In this document: in pieces, positions 63,962 to 64,000 of the stretch
How the letters are laid out: every line of letters begins with the position of its first letter
Numbering within the stretch: position 1 is the stretch's first letter
Source of the DNA: Flavobacterium sp. SLB02
GTDB taxonomy: Bacteria; Bacteroidota; Bacteroidia; Flavobacteriales; Flavobacteriaceae
NCBI RefSeq assembly: GCF_009664855.1
Contig: NZ_CP045928.1
Coordinates: forward strand, 1,139,049-1,203,048
Direction: 5' to 3'
DNA: 64,000 nucleotides
Translations under genes and position numbers: made by a program
The notes under the pieces: model-generated
The model's database searches: none
The model's input: only the letters and a program-made list of their open reading frames with translations
What the model was told of the DNA's origin: nothing

Positions 63962-64000
63962 TTATTTTTAGCCATTTCATTTTTTTGAATTTTCTATTTC

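Overview
The window looks like chromosomal DNA of a member of the Bacteroidota, most likely Flavobacteriaceae (Flavobacterium-like). The evidence is the Flavobacterium-type 5S rRNA at the left edge, a SusC/SusD pair, a hybrid two-component regulator with an AraC output, many lipoproteins, low G+C, and promoter -7 motifs of the TAnnTTTG type. No tRNA, CRISPR array, prophage or complete insertion sequence is visible.

Layout. 0-1.3 kb: end of an rRNA operon (5S plus terminator), a decayed ISL3-type transposase and a possible ABC-transporter fragment. 1.4-7.5 kb: a serine hydrolase, a GH12 glucanase lipoprotein, a CAP-domain lipoprotein, a YD-repeat-like secreted protein and an amidohydrolase. 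7.9-15.5 kb: a 1332-aa hybrid sensor/AraC regulator with a GH31 glycosidase, an XRE regulator, then a candidate structured RNA and a 29-aa membrane peptide. 15.8-20.8 kb: a siderophore-type TonB receptor, a membrane protein and an NAD-dependent epimerase-like enzyme. 21.3-26.3 kb: a FIST sensor protein coupled to a triple-PAS hybrid kinase, then a lipoprotein hydrolase. 26.4-32.4 kb: a thioredoxin / ApbE / DUF4266 / DUF3570 operon, in which the DUF4266 gene carries two lesions, a VIT-family transporter with a C-terminal frameshift, and two paralogous small secreted proteins flanking the block. 32.9-41 kb: housekeeping genes (exonuclease VII, YegP, katG, phosphoglycerate mutase). 41.5-50.6 kb: a MauE-type membrane protein with a small four-cysteine DUF6520-like peptide, facing a SusC-SusD-S9 peptidase operon that probably takes up and digests peptides.

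50.6-64 kb is an AT-rich accessory island of defence type. Its core is a tightly packed five-gene unit (53.5-58.9 kb): a small XRE regulator behind a perfect palindrome, a C5 cytosine methyltransferase, an 827-aa protein with a MORC/Hsp90-like N-terminal ATPase joined through a coiled coil to a second histidine-kinase-like ATPase, a receiver-domain protein, and a caspase/CHAT-like protein with a GHG / SCNS His-Cys pair. Next come a decayed gene, a DUF3427-HNH endonuclease, and a separate convergent type II restriction pair (PmeII-like nuclease and a C5 methyltransferase with an N-terminal helix-turn-helix). An AbiGi/DUF2971-like protein lies upstream, and a three-gene XRE operon closes the window.

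The five-gene unit is the best candidate for an undescribed system. It could sense DNA or invasion through the MORC-like ATPase, relay by phosphotransfer to the receiver and activate a suicide protease, with the methyltransferase marking self DNA. All of this is inferred from domains and gene order. Several frameshifts at short homopolymers elsewhere in the window (VIT, DUF4266) could be true decay or assembly indels.
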